A DNA stretch of 64,000 bases from Pythium myriotylum. Its lineage: Eukaryota; Oomycota; Peronosporomycetes; Pythiales; Pythiaceae. Shown here in pieces: positions 34,171 through 44,371 of the stretch (the stretch's first letter is position 1; each line of letters opens with the position of its first letter). The notes beneath the pieces were generated by a model. That model did not search any database. It saw only the letters and a program-made list of their open reading frames with translations, and was not told the origin of the DNA. Where the stretch lies: the NCBI GenBank assembly GCA_023091665.1, contig JALJCQ010000017.1, positions 2,604,001 through 2,668,000 on the forward strand, in the 5' to 3' direction. Made by a program: the position numbers and the translations under genes.

Positions 34171-34964
34171 GATGATGATGATGCAGGTGGAGTCTATTGA
34201 GTTCAACTAATTGTGAATCCTAATAGCTGGGAGCTTAGCGGGTATCGACCTAGAGGGGGTCAACGGGGAGGCCTGTTATTGGCCACCACGGACGTAGGTC
34301 GTTGGCTAGCAGGGCGGGAAGATCAGTATGACCTTCGCGGTTCGTAGGGTGGTTGACTTGGACACTGTGTCGTGAGTCCATGGCCAGGTTAGCCATTGCA
34401 TCAGCCATCCGGTTATGTGCACGAGCTTGATGGATCCACCTCTGGATGCCAAGGCGATCTGCAAGCTGACGTGCGCGGTTATAGCTGACCAGAAGTTTTG
34501 AGTTGCGCGGTGGTCTGTGTTCTCGCATCTGACGCAAAACGAGGGCACTGTCACCGATTACTTGGAGAGAGGAAAAACCAAGCGAATGAGCCTTGCGGAG
34601 CCCAACAAGCAGGCCTTGATATTCAGCTTGATTGTTTGTCATTCGTGGTGTCGCGAGACTGGTCGCAGCACTCCAGATGATCTCTGCCGCGCCTGAGTGG
34701 GGAGCGGCTCGAACCAGTACTGCCCCAGCCCCACCTGGGCCTGGGTTTCCACGGGAGCCTCCGTCGAAAAATAGGAGATGCATTACGCGGTCTTGTATCT
34801 GTACCGGCGGGGGAAACTCGAGGGAACTGCGGAAGACAGTTCTGAGGTCGCCAACTAGCGCCGCGTGCCACTCTGGTCGGTTGCGGTCCGCCATGAACCT
34901 GAAGTTGAGCGTCTTCAAGACCCGATGACAAGAGGCGTCGTGAAGAACCGCAGCATTGTCAAAA
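34171..34964 (-). mobile_element. 5'-truncated non-LTR retrotransposon (LINE) inserted in unit 3
   Basis: The insertion is absent from units 1 and 2 and flanked by an 11-bp direct repeat ACCTCCCAGAC (34160-34170 and 34965-34975). On the coding strand it ends with a simple (ATC)n tail after CTCAATAGACTCCACC. It shares this 3' end (CTATTAGG ... TCAATAGACT) with the element at 55447. Only the RNase H end of the second ORF is present, the pattern expected for incomplete target-primed reverse transcription. Confidence 0.88.
34250..34918 (-). pseudogene. LINE ORF2 C-terminus: RNase H domain with intact catalytic residues
   Basis: The RNase H1 fold is clear: LLFFDGGSRGNPGPGGAGA (first Asp), TNNQAEYQGL (Glu), IGDSALVLRQMRE (second Asp), and NRMADAMANLAMD (last Asp). 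The frame is open further upstream (VFDNAAVLHDASCHRV) to the truncation point, so there is no genuine start and the protein is a fragment of a larger reverse transcriptase polyprotein. In complete elements this domain removes RNA from the RNA-DNA hybrid. Expression of this fragment is unlikely. Confidence 0.85.
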
Positions 34965-36282
34965 ACCTCCCAGACAATGAACCTAGGCCACCTCAGCTTC
35001 TATGAAAGAGAACGAAAAGATAAATGTATACCATCAAGTGCGATTTCGGCATTCCTCCACCGGATTCGTTGTTCGCAAGTCATCGCCCGAATCGTCTAGC
35101 GTTTAGAATCACTGCCTACTGACTCGCTCGCTCAAACTGCGCTCAACAAGTACGACTTCGATAGTATAGGCACCCAAGCACAGTGTAGCTCAATGCGATC
35201 TGTTGGAAGGAATCCGAGTGTATGTTTTTGAATGCGATCTGCTGGAAAGAATGGATGCAAATCGGCGTTGCATATGAAGTTGCGGTTCAAAAATTTGGCC
35301 CAAGACGACTCCACCATGATTTCAGCTCTGAGACGTTGAGAGGAACAACCACACGCGTACTAGAGAGGATTTGCGATTGCTCCAGTGGCATCGAGCAAAA
35401 GGCTCGAATGCTCTCAAGCGAAGTCTGTGTCGATGTAGGATGGGGATTCGTATCTTTTTGTACTTGAAGCACCAGTCATCGGATTCCAGCTGGTCAGACA
35501 AAAGAGAGAGGCGAGAGGTCGAAGGAACACTAGTCGTTCCAGTAACAGAGAGTTAATCGTCTCAATGGCGCCAGACAACCTCCCTCCCCACTTAGTCGCC
35601 GCATCACACTGGATCACAGTCGGACAACCGGCATCTAGTTCTAGGTCACATACACGTCCGACGAAGCTCGCCTCGCACTATTGGTCGCTCCCGATGTCCC
35701 TCCACTCCACTGTGCTTACAGCCAGATACCCCTCAAGCCAGCCTGGTACCAGAAGAAGGTGGAGACATTTTATGGATGGCCCTCACAGCCTAGTTTTGAG
35801 GTCTCGCAAGGTCCGTCCATGTAGTATGCGTCCGTCCTTGATCGCGCTCGCCATCGGAGAGCAGCCGGAAGATGTGAAGATGTGAGGATCCATTGCCGGC
35901 TCGCGTGATGATCTATGATCTCCTATCCCAGCCTCGTGGCACGGCGAAATTTTGGCTTGCACTCTGACTGAGCTCTGTTCAAGTCGTACGAACTTGTTTG
36001 TCCTAGTCTGGCACAAGCGAGGACATTGGCTCACAAGAACGACAGGAATCGTATCCGTACGTTGCGGCACGGACAGAGTACGCCAAATCGGTGATTGATC
36101 CACGTCCCGGTGCTGGACAGGCCAGTCTGCCCATCTCCTTTGCTACGATGATGGCTGGAGCAGCCGACTTCAAGAATACGTCCCTGAATGAAGTCTAAGC
36201 ACAGCTCAGACTGCCATCCGTGGAGGGACCCAGAAGACGCTGGAAGGCAAGTGAGGTCGTCGCCATGAACTCGCCCCACGAG

Positions 36283-36303
36283 TCTCATTCTCCAACTTCC
36301 CTC
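36283..36303 (+). promoter_or_regulatory. Oomycete initiator of GH7 copy 3
   Basis: Identical to the initiator blocks of copies 1 and 2. Confidence 0.6.
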
Positions 36304-36389
36304 GTCGAGAACCAGCCTCCCACCACACCCAGCGACAAGCTTTTGAGCCTCAGAGCAAGCCCAAGCCCAAGCCCAAGCAAAAGCTCACC

Positions 36390-37781
36390 ATGATGATCGT
36401 CCAGCCCGCTGCGATCCTCGCCGCCTCGCTCGTCGGACTCGCCCACGCCCAACAAGTCGGCACCAACCAGGCCGAAGTCCACCCGTCGCTCCCATCGCAG
36501 ACGTGCACCACCTCCGGCGGATGCAAGACCGAGTCGACCAAGCTTGTGATTGACTCCAACTGGCGCTGGACCCACAACGTCGGCGGATCCACCAACTGCT
36601 ACACCGGCAACACGTGGAACACGGCGCTCTGCCCGGATCCGGTCACCTGTGCCAAGAACTGCGCCATCGACGGTGCCGACTACCAGGGCACCTACGGCAT
36701 CACCACCAGCAACCAGGAGGTCTCGCTCAAGCTCGTCACCCGGGGACCCTACTCCACCAACATCGGCTCGCGTCTCTACCTCTTGAAGGACGACAGCACT
36801 TACAAGCTCTTCAACCTGCTCAACCAGGAGTTCGCCTTCGACGTCGATGTGTCGCAGCTGCCGTGCGGTCTCAACGGCGCGCTCTACTTCGTGCAGATGG
36901 ACGCGGACGGTGGCAAGTCCAAGTACCCGAACAACAAGGCCGGCGCGGCCTACGGCACGGGCTACTGTGATGCGCAGTGCCCGCACGACATCAAGTTCAT
37001 CAACGGCGAGGCCAACGTGAACAACTGGACGCCATCGAAGACCGACCCGAACTCCGGTACCGGCCAGTACGGCTCGTGCTGTCCCGAGATGGACATCTGG
37101 GAGTCCAACTCGATCTCGAACGCGTTCACGTCGCACCCGTGCACGGTATCGGGCCAGACGCGCTGCACGAGTCCGACGCAGTGCGGCGACGACGCCTCGG
37201 GCAACCGCTTCAAGGGCGTCTGCGACAAGGACGGCTGCGACTGGAACCCCTACCGCATGGGCAACAAGACGTTCTACGGCCCGGGCTCGTCCTTCACGCT
37301 CGACTCGACCAAGCCCTTCACGGTCGTCACGCAGTTCATCACGAGCGACAAGACGGCCAACGGCAACCTCGTCGAGATCAAGCGCTTCTACAAGCAGAAC
37401 GGCAAGATCATCCAGACGCCCAACGCCAACTGGAAGGGCATCGACGCCGTCAACTCCATCACCGACAAGGTCTGCACGCAGTCCAAGACGCTCTTTGGTG
37501 ACACCAACGACCACGCCACCAAGGGCGGTCTCACGGCTCTGGGCAACGCGCTCAAGAAGGGCGTCGTGCTCACGCTCAGTCTCTGGACCGACCACGCGGC
37601 CAACTGCCTCTGGCTCGACTCGTCGTACCCGCTGAACAAGAGCCCATCGCTTCCGGGTGTGGCTCGCGGCACGTGCGCGACGACGAGCGGTGTGCCCAAG
37701 GACGTGGAGGCGGCGGTGCCGGGCGCCACGGTCAAGTACAGCAACATCCGCATCGGCGACATCGGCTCCACGACCAAGTAA
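36390..37781 (+). CDS. Secreted GH7 cellobiohydrolase/glucanase, copy 3
   Basis: 463 residues, protein identical to copies 1 and 2. Three synonymous differences cluster at about 36639-36676 (GGATCC for GGACCC, AACTGC for AACTGT, GGTGCC for GGCGCC), which looks like a short conversion tract or a few private mutations. It has no GH5 partner downstream. Confidence 0.96.
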   Translation: MMIVQPAAILAASLVGLAHAQQVGTNQAEVHPSLPSQTCTTSGGCKTESTKLVIDSNWRWTHNVGGSTNCYTGNTWNTALCPDPVTCAKNCAIDGADYQGTYGITTSNQEVSLKLVTRGPYSTNIGSRLYLLKDDSTYKLFNLLNQEFAFDVDVSQLPCGLNGALYFVQMDADGGKSKYPNNKAGAAYGTGYCDAQCPHDIKFINGEANVNNWTPSKTDPNSGTGQYGSCCPEMDIWESNSISNAFTSHPCTVSGQTRCTSPTQCGDDASGNRFKGVCDKDGCDWNPYRMGNKTFYGPGSSFTLDSTKPFTVVTQFITSDKTANGNLVEIKRFYKQNGKIIQTPNANWKGIDAVNSITDKVCTQSKTLFGDTNDHATKGGLTALGNALKKGVVLTLSLWTDHAANCLWLDSSYPLNKSPSLPGVARGTCATTSGVPKDVEAAVPGATVKYSNIRIGDIGSTTK

Positions 37782-38175
37782 GCGTGCTCGTGGTCTACCA
37801 GTGTGGTGGTTCCAACTACTGTAGGTTGCGGTAGTGTTGAGTGTGTGTTTAAAATGCGTGAGTAGGAACATCAGCGAGTGGTTCAGCTAGGACAGTGGGA
37901 GTTGGGGAGGGTTGTTTGGCTGCTGAAATATACAAATCGTTCTTCTGGGGCTTTGTGGTACTTGGTCGCCTCGGGTCTTCACGCATGGTCTCTCCACGTT
38001 TGGTCGACCAGACGATTCCTTTGATGAGTTGCAACCTGAATGAATCATGCCTTACGCAACGCTGAAGTCACCGCCCACACGAGAACGGCAGAGAGAGAAC
38101 GTTCTTGATCGTCAGGTAGAAACGTGTATTCAGAGAAAATAACAGAACCAAGAGAGAAAGAGGGCCAACTTACAA

Positions 38176-39324
38176 CTACACGGGCATCGCGTCCGAACTG
38201 GAAGCCGCATGGTTGGTGGTGACGACGAGTTCACCCACGTTACGCTTTCCAGAGTGGACGCTGACGCTGTACACGAGCAGGTTTCGGCACTGCGAGCAGT
38301 GGCTGCTTTCGGTCGAGTTGACATGGCCGCACGCATCGCACGGGACGCCGGTCGCCGCGGTGAGGAAGAGAGGGAATCCATTGGCGTATTGTCGCTCAAT
38401 ACCGAGTGCGCGGTCCAAGGCCTCCCAGAGCGGCACGGCCTGCTGGCAGGGCACTTCTCCGCCCAGAATCTGTCGCGCCGTGACGTTCGAGCCGTAGCAC
38501 TTGGCGTTCAGCGACTTCCGGGTGCAGATCACAGCGCTCGTGAGACCGATCCCGCCGTAAAGCCCCATGCTGTGGCTGTACGAGTAGTTGGGCGCGACGC
38601 CGCCGCGACCGAGATTGACGGACGCACTGGCCGCGCGGCCAATGGGGCCGACTGCGAGGTCGAGCTCCGAGCCGAGCTGGAACTGGCCGTTGCGCGTGAA
38701 CACCTTGACGGCGCTGCGCGAGTTGAGGATGATCATGTAGTTGACGACCTCTCCGCCGGCCATCATGCCAAAGCCCAGTCCGCCCGAGCTGATGAACGAG
38801 GGCGCCGACCACCCGCCGGTCGTGCGCGAGATGATGAAGCCGTTGCCGATCTTGCCCGAGAAGAGGAAGCCGACCTTGTAGACCGTGAGGAAGACGAGTC
38901 CGTAGGCCTCGATGAGCAGCTCGCGCGGGATCGACTGGTCTTTGAGCAGCTTGGGCGAGAGGAACGTGTCGACCACATTGACGGCCTTGGCGATCTCGCG
39001 GTTGAGCTTCTCGGAGGCGGCGCTGTCCATGACGTGGTCGCTGCCCGGGAAGGTCGTGCGGCGCGCGGCGGTCGTCGAGGTCACGGCCCACGAGTTGGAG
39101 CGCTCGCGCAGCGCCGAGTGCGCGGCCGCGCGCGCCGAGATGGAGCTGCGCAGCGACGGCGCCGGCAGCGACGAGGGCGCGCGCGGCAGCGAGGGCGAGG
39201 GCCCCGGCCCCGGCGGCGGCTTGGGCGCGGCGGCGCCCGTGACGTCGTGGAAGCTGGCGCCCGGGAAGACCATGCCGTCGACCGAGTCGGCGCGGCCGAG
39301 CTGGCGGTGGGACGGGCGCTCCAT
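38176..39324 (-). CDS. SYLF-domain (Ysc84/SH3YL1-like) protein with C-terminal zinc finger
   Basis: 382 residues. The N-terminal about 110 residues are low-complexity (Pro/Ser/Ala). The SYLF lipid-binding domain then spans roughly residues 115-315: IPRELLIEAYGLVFLTVYKVGFLFSGKIGNGFII, WSAPSFISSGGLGFGMMAGGEV, and NSRSAVKVFTRNGQFQLGSELDLAVGPIGRAAS ... SYSHSMGLYGGIGLTSAVI. The C-terminus has a CxxC-x10-CxxC finger (CDACGHVNSTESSHCSQC). Related proteins bind phosphoinositides and regulate actin patches and endocytosis at the plasma membrane. The frame is open upstream to a TTG at 39396; the ATG at 39324, just behind a CT-rich TCTCATCTTCCTCC block, is preferred. Confidence 0.88.
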   Translation of the reverse strand: MERPSHRQLGRADSVDGMVFPGASFHDVTGAAAPKPPPGPGPSPSLPRAPSSLPAPSLRSSISARAAAHSALRERSNSWAVTSTTAARRTTFPGSDHVMDSAASEKLNREIAKAVNVVDTFLSPKLLKDQSIPRELLIEAYGLVFLTVYKVGFLFSGKIGNGFIISRTTGGWSAPSFISSGGLGFGMMAGGEVVNYMIILNSRSAVKVFTRNGQFQLGSELDLAVGPIGRAASASVNLGRGGVAPNYSYSHSMGLYGGIGLTSAVICTRKSLNAKCYGSNVTARQILGGEVPCQQAVPLWEALDRALGIERQYANGFPLFLTAATGVPCDACGHVNSTESSHCSQCRNLLVYSVSVHSGKRNVGELVVTTNHAASSSDAMPV

Positions 39325-40105
39325 CGTCGTCGCGGAGGTGGAGGAAGATGAGAGAGAGTGGGCTCGGGGACTCTTGCTTCTGACTCGACGAGACAACGCA
39401 CGCGTCGATCTCAGGAACGCAAGGATCTAGTGTGGGACACGCGAGAGTGGGGAATTGTGGTGTGGACGACACTACTTCAGGACCGCTTTCGGGTGGGGCA
39501 GTCATGGGAGGTATGACAGGCGGTGATGGATGCAGTCGAGCTCCCGCGTGTGGGAGAGCGACGGTCGAAAGGTGCGCGGCTTCCTGAGGAGGTCGGCGCT
39601 GTGGGTCTCGCTCGTAGTTTTTGTGGGTCGGATGGGACTTTTTCAACGCACATAGTCGCGCCTGGACAGCTACGTTCGGAAAGAGTGAGCTCGCTGCAGA
39701 TCGCTCGCGGACGCGTCTCCTGTAGTGAACGAAGCGAAGCGACACGAGCAAGACACGCGTGGATTCTTCTCGGTTTTGTCTTTTTCTGTCTCATTGTTTT
39801 TTTTCGTCTCGAAGTCGAGTTTAGATTATCGAACCACGCGCAAATTGCGTGTGGGTGGAGAGCGCTTCGCGTCGCGTTGGCCACTCGCGCGTCCCGACAC
39901 GACTCGAGTCGCTCGCACTCTAAAAGAAACAACCCCCTCCATGCAAACGCAAACGCCGTCTCGATTCCCCACACACACACAGTTTACCCCTGGCGCGAAC
40001 GACCCGAGCGACCTGGTTCCCGTTCCCGTTGGTGGAGATGTCGAGCGACGGGCGGCATCGAGCGCGTCTCCGTCTCCGCGGCGGCGCGACTCGCAGGCAA
40101 TAGGT
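39325..40105. other. Interval upstream of the SYLF gene
   Basis: Open frames exist on both strands but have skewed Arg/Ser-rich composition typical of shadows in GC-rich DNA. The minus strand presumably holds the SYLF promoter. No gene is supported. Confidence 0.4.
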
Positions 40106-40354
40106 TTACGACCAGTGGTGGCGGTGGTCCTCGTCGTTGGCCTTGACGGCCCACTTGACCGTGCCGACGAAGAGCAGGAAGGACGGGATGAGCACGGCGC
40201 CGTTCTCCTTGATCTTGCGCACCGTCTTGTAGGGCATGGTCTCAATGAGCGACTTGACCGGGTGCACCTGGTAGGGCGAGAGGTGGCGCGTCACGCGGCC
40301 GTACTCGTTGCCCTTCTTGGCCCACCACTTGACGAGGTTCGCGGATGGCGGCAT
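40106..40354 (-). CDS. Cytochrome bc1 complex subunit 8 (QCR8)-like
   Basis: 82-residue small mitochondrial inner-membrane protein. MPPSANLVKWWAKKGNEYGRV is followed by HLSPYQVHPVKSLIETMPYKTVRKI, one membrane span (AVLIPSFLLFVGTVKWAV) and a short acidic/His tail. Length, the LSPY/F motif and the single helix fit ubiquinol-cytochrome c reductase subunit VIII, which packs against cytochrome b and the ubiquinone pocket. The frame is open upstream only from a TTG at 40432; the ATG gives the family length. Assignment rests on pattern, not on an alignment. Confidence 0.7.
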   Translation of the reverse strand: MPPSANLVKWWAKKGNEYGRVTRHLSPYQVHPVKSLIETMPYKTVRKIKENGAVLIPSFLLFVGTVKWAVKANDEDHRHHWS

Positions 40355-41000
40355 GCTGGTCTCGCTGCTGAGCTCTTCACAAGGCGACTGGGCTCGTCGA
40401 GACGGAGGGCGGCGAGCGAAGCTGGACCGCAAACGGCCCCCGGCAGTTGTGGCCCAGGGGATACTATTAAGGGCCTTTACGATACAAACCGTGAGTCAAC
40501 ATAGACACGAAACCCTTCGGGTAGAAACGATTGCTATAACGGTTTCTAAAATCGAACGACGCGATGGGTTTCGTTTCGCGAAACCCACGGGCCGGAGGGT
40601 TCCTTCCGAACCCGTGTGGAATGAATTATAATTGAGAACCATTTGCCAATTCATGTTTTTGACGTGGGACGGACGAAGCTGTCTTGGGCGCGGCTATCGG
40701 TCATAATGAGGTCAACAGGGATATCAACGCCAAGCCATTTGGGGCATTGTGACACCAACGCCAGCGGACCATCGGTCAAAGCGGTTGACTGCTTTATTTC
40801 AAGTTATAATTTATCGAACACTCTTGGATGAAGTCTGGAGTGAGAAACGTGTTGACCTGGTGAGTCTTAAATATACCTTGCAGCCCTGGAATCTGCTTGC
40901 TTGTGGACAAAACTGAGTCAGATGCAGCTTCTCTCAAAATAACGAGCTGAGACCTTCATTGGTTTTCGTGAAAGTGTCGCGTGACTTCGGCCTCCACACC
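40355..41000. other. Intergenic region with a small palindrome
   Basis: This is the divergent interval between QCR8-like and the membrane orphan. A palindrome TGGGTTTCG (40565-40573) / CGAAACCCA (40579-40587) is present inside an AT/CG-mixed stretch that looks repeat-derived. No gene is recognised. Confidence 0.45.
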
Positions 41001-42663
41001 ATGCAGGCAACCCGCGGAAACAGTGTTGGCGTCGTTCCAACCGGCCACGGACGCGGCCCCGGCATTCCTGCATTCATGTCCACTGCTTCAACTTTGGACG
41101 GTGACGACGGGCAAAGCTCAGCGCTCGGTGGCACAGAGAAGGCTCAGTCGATTCATCGACAAGCCATAGTCGTCATTGCTCATCTCGTCAGGAACTCTGC
41201 TGTCGCATCAATAATTGCTGCAGGTCTGATTTACATCATCACGTTGGGCAATATTTTCTCGGGATCTTCGCCAGCTCAACAATCAATCGTCTCATTTACT
41301 GTTGCTTGTATGGGTTGGACAACTCTAGCTATTGGGATCGGCGACTTGAGCATTGTCGGTGCTGGTTTCCTACATGTGAATTTTCTGGTGGGTCCAAGAA
41401 AACACCGTTCCTGGCAGCACTGCATCATGGTTTTGCTTCGCAGGACATTGCACTTGCTCGTCCTTGCAATCGCTGCTTGCATTAGTGTGACCTACGCAGT
41501 CGCAACATCGAGTGAACGAGTTCGAAAATGGAAAGTTTACTTCTATGTTACAGTCGTGATCTCTCATCTGTACAGAACCCGCGTACTCAATGAAGCTCAG
41601 CGGATTTACGAGACAGAGACTGTTGAAGGAGCGAGTAGAGGAATCCAGGTCCATCGATCCTCGTGGACTCGAATGCTGAAGAAGAATATGTCCATGATAG
41701 TTGTAGTGTACCCGGCGATCTTATATGTTCAAGGGTCGACCCACCTAGATCTCCAATCTCCAATTGCTCTCGTCGCATTTGCTGCCGTTAGCCTCGCTAT
41801 CAAGCTTCTTACTCAAGAATTGATGATTCATGATGCAATGGGGCGACGAAAACTCCAAGTCAATCGAATGTACGCAATGCTTGCTATCCCAACCATCCTT
41901 TTTGACACCCAAGTTCGAATCCTGTTACTTCGCTCGACTCAGATGGCTGGAACCGTTTCATCACTGCGTGGGCTATCATCGAACAATCTACGTGCTCTCG
42001 CTTCGGTCGTTCTTGGTGTTATCGAAGTCGTCATTCGAGTGGGTCGAACTTGGTGGATGCATGCTTGTATTCGCCGGCAGTGGACCCGTCGTATTACAAA
42101 AGCTTCACAAAGTACTCCAGGGGGTACCAGACCAGTTCTTAAAGATACCCGCAACTCGTCTGTATCCAAGGCCCCTGAGATGATCGAGTCCGTCGTGGTA
42201 ATTGCACACCTCGAGTTTCAGCAATGGGTCAAGCGACGGCTGGCGTTGTACGCCGCAGAAGCGCAAGCGGTGAGGCTTTGTCTTTTTTTATCCACAGAAT
42301 TGACTCCGTTTGATCCTGTTTGGCGTCTGTGTCGGACAGGACATGCACGCCGAGTACATCGCCATCGCTTGCTCTCTGTCGATCTATCACTTTTATCACA
42401 ACCACACAAAATTCATGCTCATGCCAGCTAGCGACGCCATGGACACATCAACTTCAGCCATCACATGGTCGTACTTTTTCCAAGTTGTGGTCGGGCAACT
42501 TGCCACCGAATTGGTCGTCGATTTCGCGTGTACGATGATCGAGATCGCGTCCGGCGTGTCCTTCATGGTGCCGCGGAGATCCGTCCGATTCCTAATTGCA
42601 CTCTACACGGCGTGTGCAGTCGGCAACGTCGCACTCTCGTCGGCCATGTACTTGGTCTACTGA
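41001..42663 (+). CDS. Multi-pass membrane protein of unknown function, one intron
   Basis: Coding parts are 41001-42269 and 42340-42663 (530 residues). The 70-nt intron begins GTGAGG and ends GGACAG and joins EAQA to DMHAEYIAIA in phase 0; without it the frame ends in unrelated sequence. About nine or ten hydrophobic segments are visible, among them ASIIAAGLIYIITLG, TLHLLVLAIAACISVTYAV, MSMIVVVYPAILYV, IALVAFAAVSLAI, YFFQVVVGQLATELVV and FLIALYTACAVGNVALSSAMY. A polar Ser/Thr/Lys-rich loop lies around residues 370-405. No known transporter motif is recognised; it resembles the large oomycete-specific polytopic families. Start is the first ATG in a frame that opens at a TTG. Confidence 0.75.
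42270..42339 (+). other. Intron of the membrane orphan
   Basis: 70 nt, GT..AG, with a pyrimidine-rich middle. Splicing restores an open frame to a stop at 42661. Confidence 0.75.
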
Positions 42664-42849
42664 TCCTGCTTCGCTCAAGAGCAAGTTCTCTCACGCCAGT
42701 CAAGCTCACTTGGTGAGCTTCTCAAATGGCTACATATCCCCTCTTTAGTGACCTTGTCACTGCGCACAGTCGTACTTAAGAAGTCCGCTCAGGTGGCAGA
42801 AGCAAGTCACGAGCAGCTCACCTTGTGGCTGGCGAAGAGGTCCGGCGTC

Positions 42850-44295
42850 ATGACGGCGGCTCCGGCGGACGACGACGGCGCGCGCGCGCTCGCAGACGCG
42901 CCTCTCTCCTACGAGCAGATCTTCCGCTCGCTGGCGCGCCACTCGCGCGTCTTCCCGCTCCGCAGCGAGCTCGTGACGATCATCCCGAAACCGACCGACT
43001 TCTACGACCGGCTCGTCGCCAACATCCGCCGCGCCAGGCATCGCATCACGATCTCGTCGCTCTACCTGGGCACGGGCGAGCTCGAGCGCAAGCTCGTGGA
43101 CGCGATCGCGGAAAAGCTGCGCGAGAACCCGGATTTGCAAGTGAAGATTGTGCTCGACCACTCCCGAGGCCAGCGCGGCGGCCAGGACAAGAGCTCGGTG
43201 GCCATGTTCAAGGCTCTCATTCAGCAGTTTCCGAACAACTTCGAGCTCTATCTGTACAAAGTGCCGCAGCTGAAGGGAATCAAGGCCTCGTTTCCGCCGC
43301 CATTCAACGAAACGATGGGGGTCTCCCACGCCAAAGTGTACTTGGTGGACGACACGCTGATCCTCAGTGGCGCGAACCTGAGTGAGGACTACTTCACCAA
43401 CCGACAAGATCGATATGTGGAGATGGCGCAGTGTGAGGGACTTGCTGCGTTCTACCATCAATTTGTGAGCATTGTGTCAACGTTTTCGTACCAAGCCAAG
43501 GTCGGAAGCAGTGGCGACTACACACTGGAATCACCGGCGCCGCGAAGTGAGTCCAAGAAACGCGCCATGAAGCGCGAGTTTGAGGATCTTGTTGCGAGCC
43601 ACAAACACCCGCAAGAGGATACGATGCAAGTGCCGGAGAGTGAGCATGACACCTGGGCCTTTCCGACCATCCAGTTCACGCCGATAAATGTCACACACGA
43701 CGAAGTGGTGTTGACAGAGCTGTTGGGTAGGCTGCCTTCAAATTCGACACTCGGCATCGCGTCTGGATACCTCAACTTTCCCCCGTTCTTGGACGAGCTC
43801 CTCGTGAACTGCCGTGCCCATCTCGATGTTCTCACTGCAGCGCCAGAAGCCAATGGGTTCTTCAATGCAAACGGAATCAAGGGCGCTCTGCCGATGGCGT
43901 ACTCGCTCATCGAACAGGAGTTCTACGAGAAAACCCGCTCACGGTCGTACATGACAAACATCCGTGAGTACAACTACCCAGGATGGACGTTCCATGGCAA
44001 AGGGATGTGGTTCAGCCCGTCGTCCCAAGCGCCTGTGCAGCTCACTATCATCGGCAGCTCCAACTTCGGTCGCCGCTCGTACGGATGTGACCTCGAATCG
44101 CAGCTCGTTCTATTTACTCGTAGTTCCGATTTGCAGGAGAAGCTGACAGCAGAGTACGCCCATCTGACACAGGATGCCGAGCTAGTTACCGAGCAGGTGT
44201 GGAAACGTCCCGATCGCTCGCTGCACTCAGTCTTTTGTTGGAAGTACGGTCACTGGATACGCCCCGTCTCGAAGATGATTGCGGCATACTTGTAG
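42850..44295 (+). CDS. PGS1: CDP-diacylglycerol--glycerol-3-phosphate 3-phosphatidyltransferase
   Basis: 481-residue phospholipase D superfamily enzyme that makes phosphatidylglycerophosphate from CDP-diacylglycerol and glycerol-3-phosphate, the committed step to cardiolipin in mitochondria. The first HKD motif is HAKVYLVDDTLILSGANLSEDYF with NRQDRYVE. The second, shortened one is FHGKGMWF ... IIGSSNFGRRSYGCDLESQL. Substrate-loop blocks RARHRITISSLYLGTGELE and QVKIVLDHSRGQRGG match eukaryotic PGS1. The chosen ATG leaves a short N-terminus (MTAAPADDDG) that is not an obvious targeting peptide, so an upstream start by splicing is possible. Confidence 0.93.
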   Translation: MTAAPADDDGARALADAPLSYEQIFRSLARHSRVFPLRSELVTIIPKPTDFYDRLVANIRRARHRITISSLYLGTGELERKLVDAIAEKLRENPDLQVKIVLDHSRGQRGGQDKSSVAMFKALIQQFPNNFELYLYKVPQLKGIKASFPPPFNETMGVSHAKVYLVDDTLILSGANLSEDYFTNRQDRYVEMAQCEGLAAFYHQFVSIVSTFSYQAKVGSSGDYTLESPAPRSESKKRAMKREFEDLVASHKHPQEDTMQVPESEHDTWAFPTIQFTPINVTHDEVVLTELLGRLPSNSTLGIASGYLNFPPFLDELLVNCRAHLDVLTAAPEANGFFNANGIKGALPMAYSLIEQEFYEKTRSRSYMTNIREYNYPGWTFHGKGMWFSPSSQAPVQLTIIGSSNFGRRSYGCDLESQLVLFTRSSDLQEKLTAEYAHLTQDAELVTEQVWKRPDRSLHSVFCWKYGHWIRPVSKMIAAYL

Positions 44296-44371
44296 AATGC
44301 CAGAGCTCCTAGATCCGACGATTTCCACATATTTGCACTTGTATTTTCCTTTTTTTTCGGTCTTGACCACT

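Larger units (their letters stand above)
32961..37944. repeat. Tandem array unit 3, truncated after GH7
   Basis: The unit starts at the same junction as units 1 and 2 but similarity stops near 37944, about 160 bp after the GH7 stop. The GH5 gene is missing and unrelated sequence with the SYLF gene follows. A 0.8-kb retroelement interrupts the 5' non-coding region at 34171-34964. The 163-codon frame recurs at 33493-33984 with three substitutions. Confidence 0.93.

Noticed and set aside
38209..39351. 380-codon plus-strand frame opposite the SYLF gene
   Set aside because: Arg-rich shadow; the minus-strand frame carries the SYLF signature.
40454..40640. Possible solo LTR upstream of the membrane orphan
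   Set aside because: Starts TGTGGCCC and contains a palindrome, but no matching end or target duplication could be found.
42757..43461. Minus-strand frame across PGS1
   Set aside because: Mirror of the PGS1 coding region without own signals.
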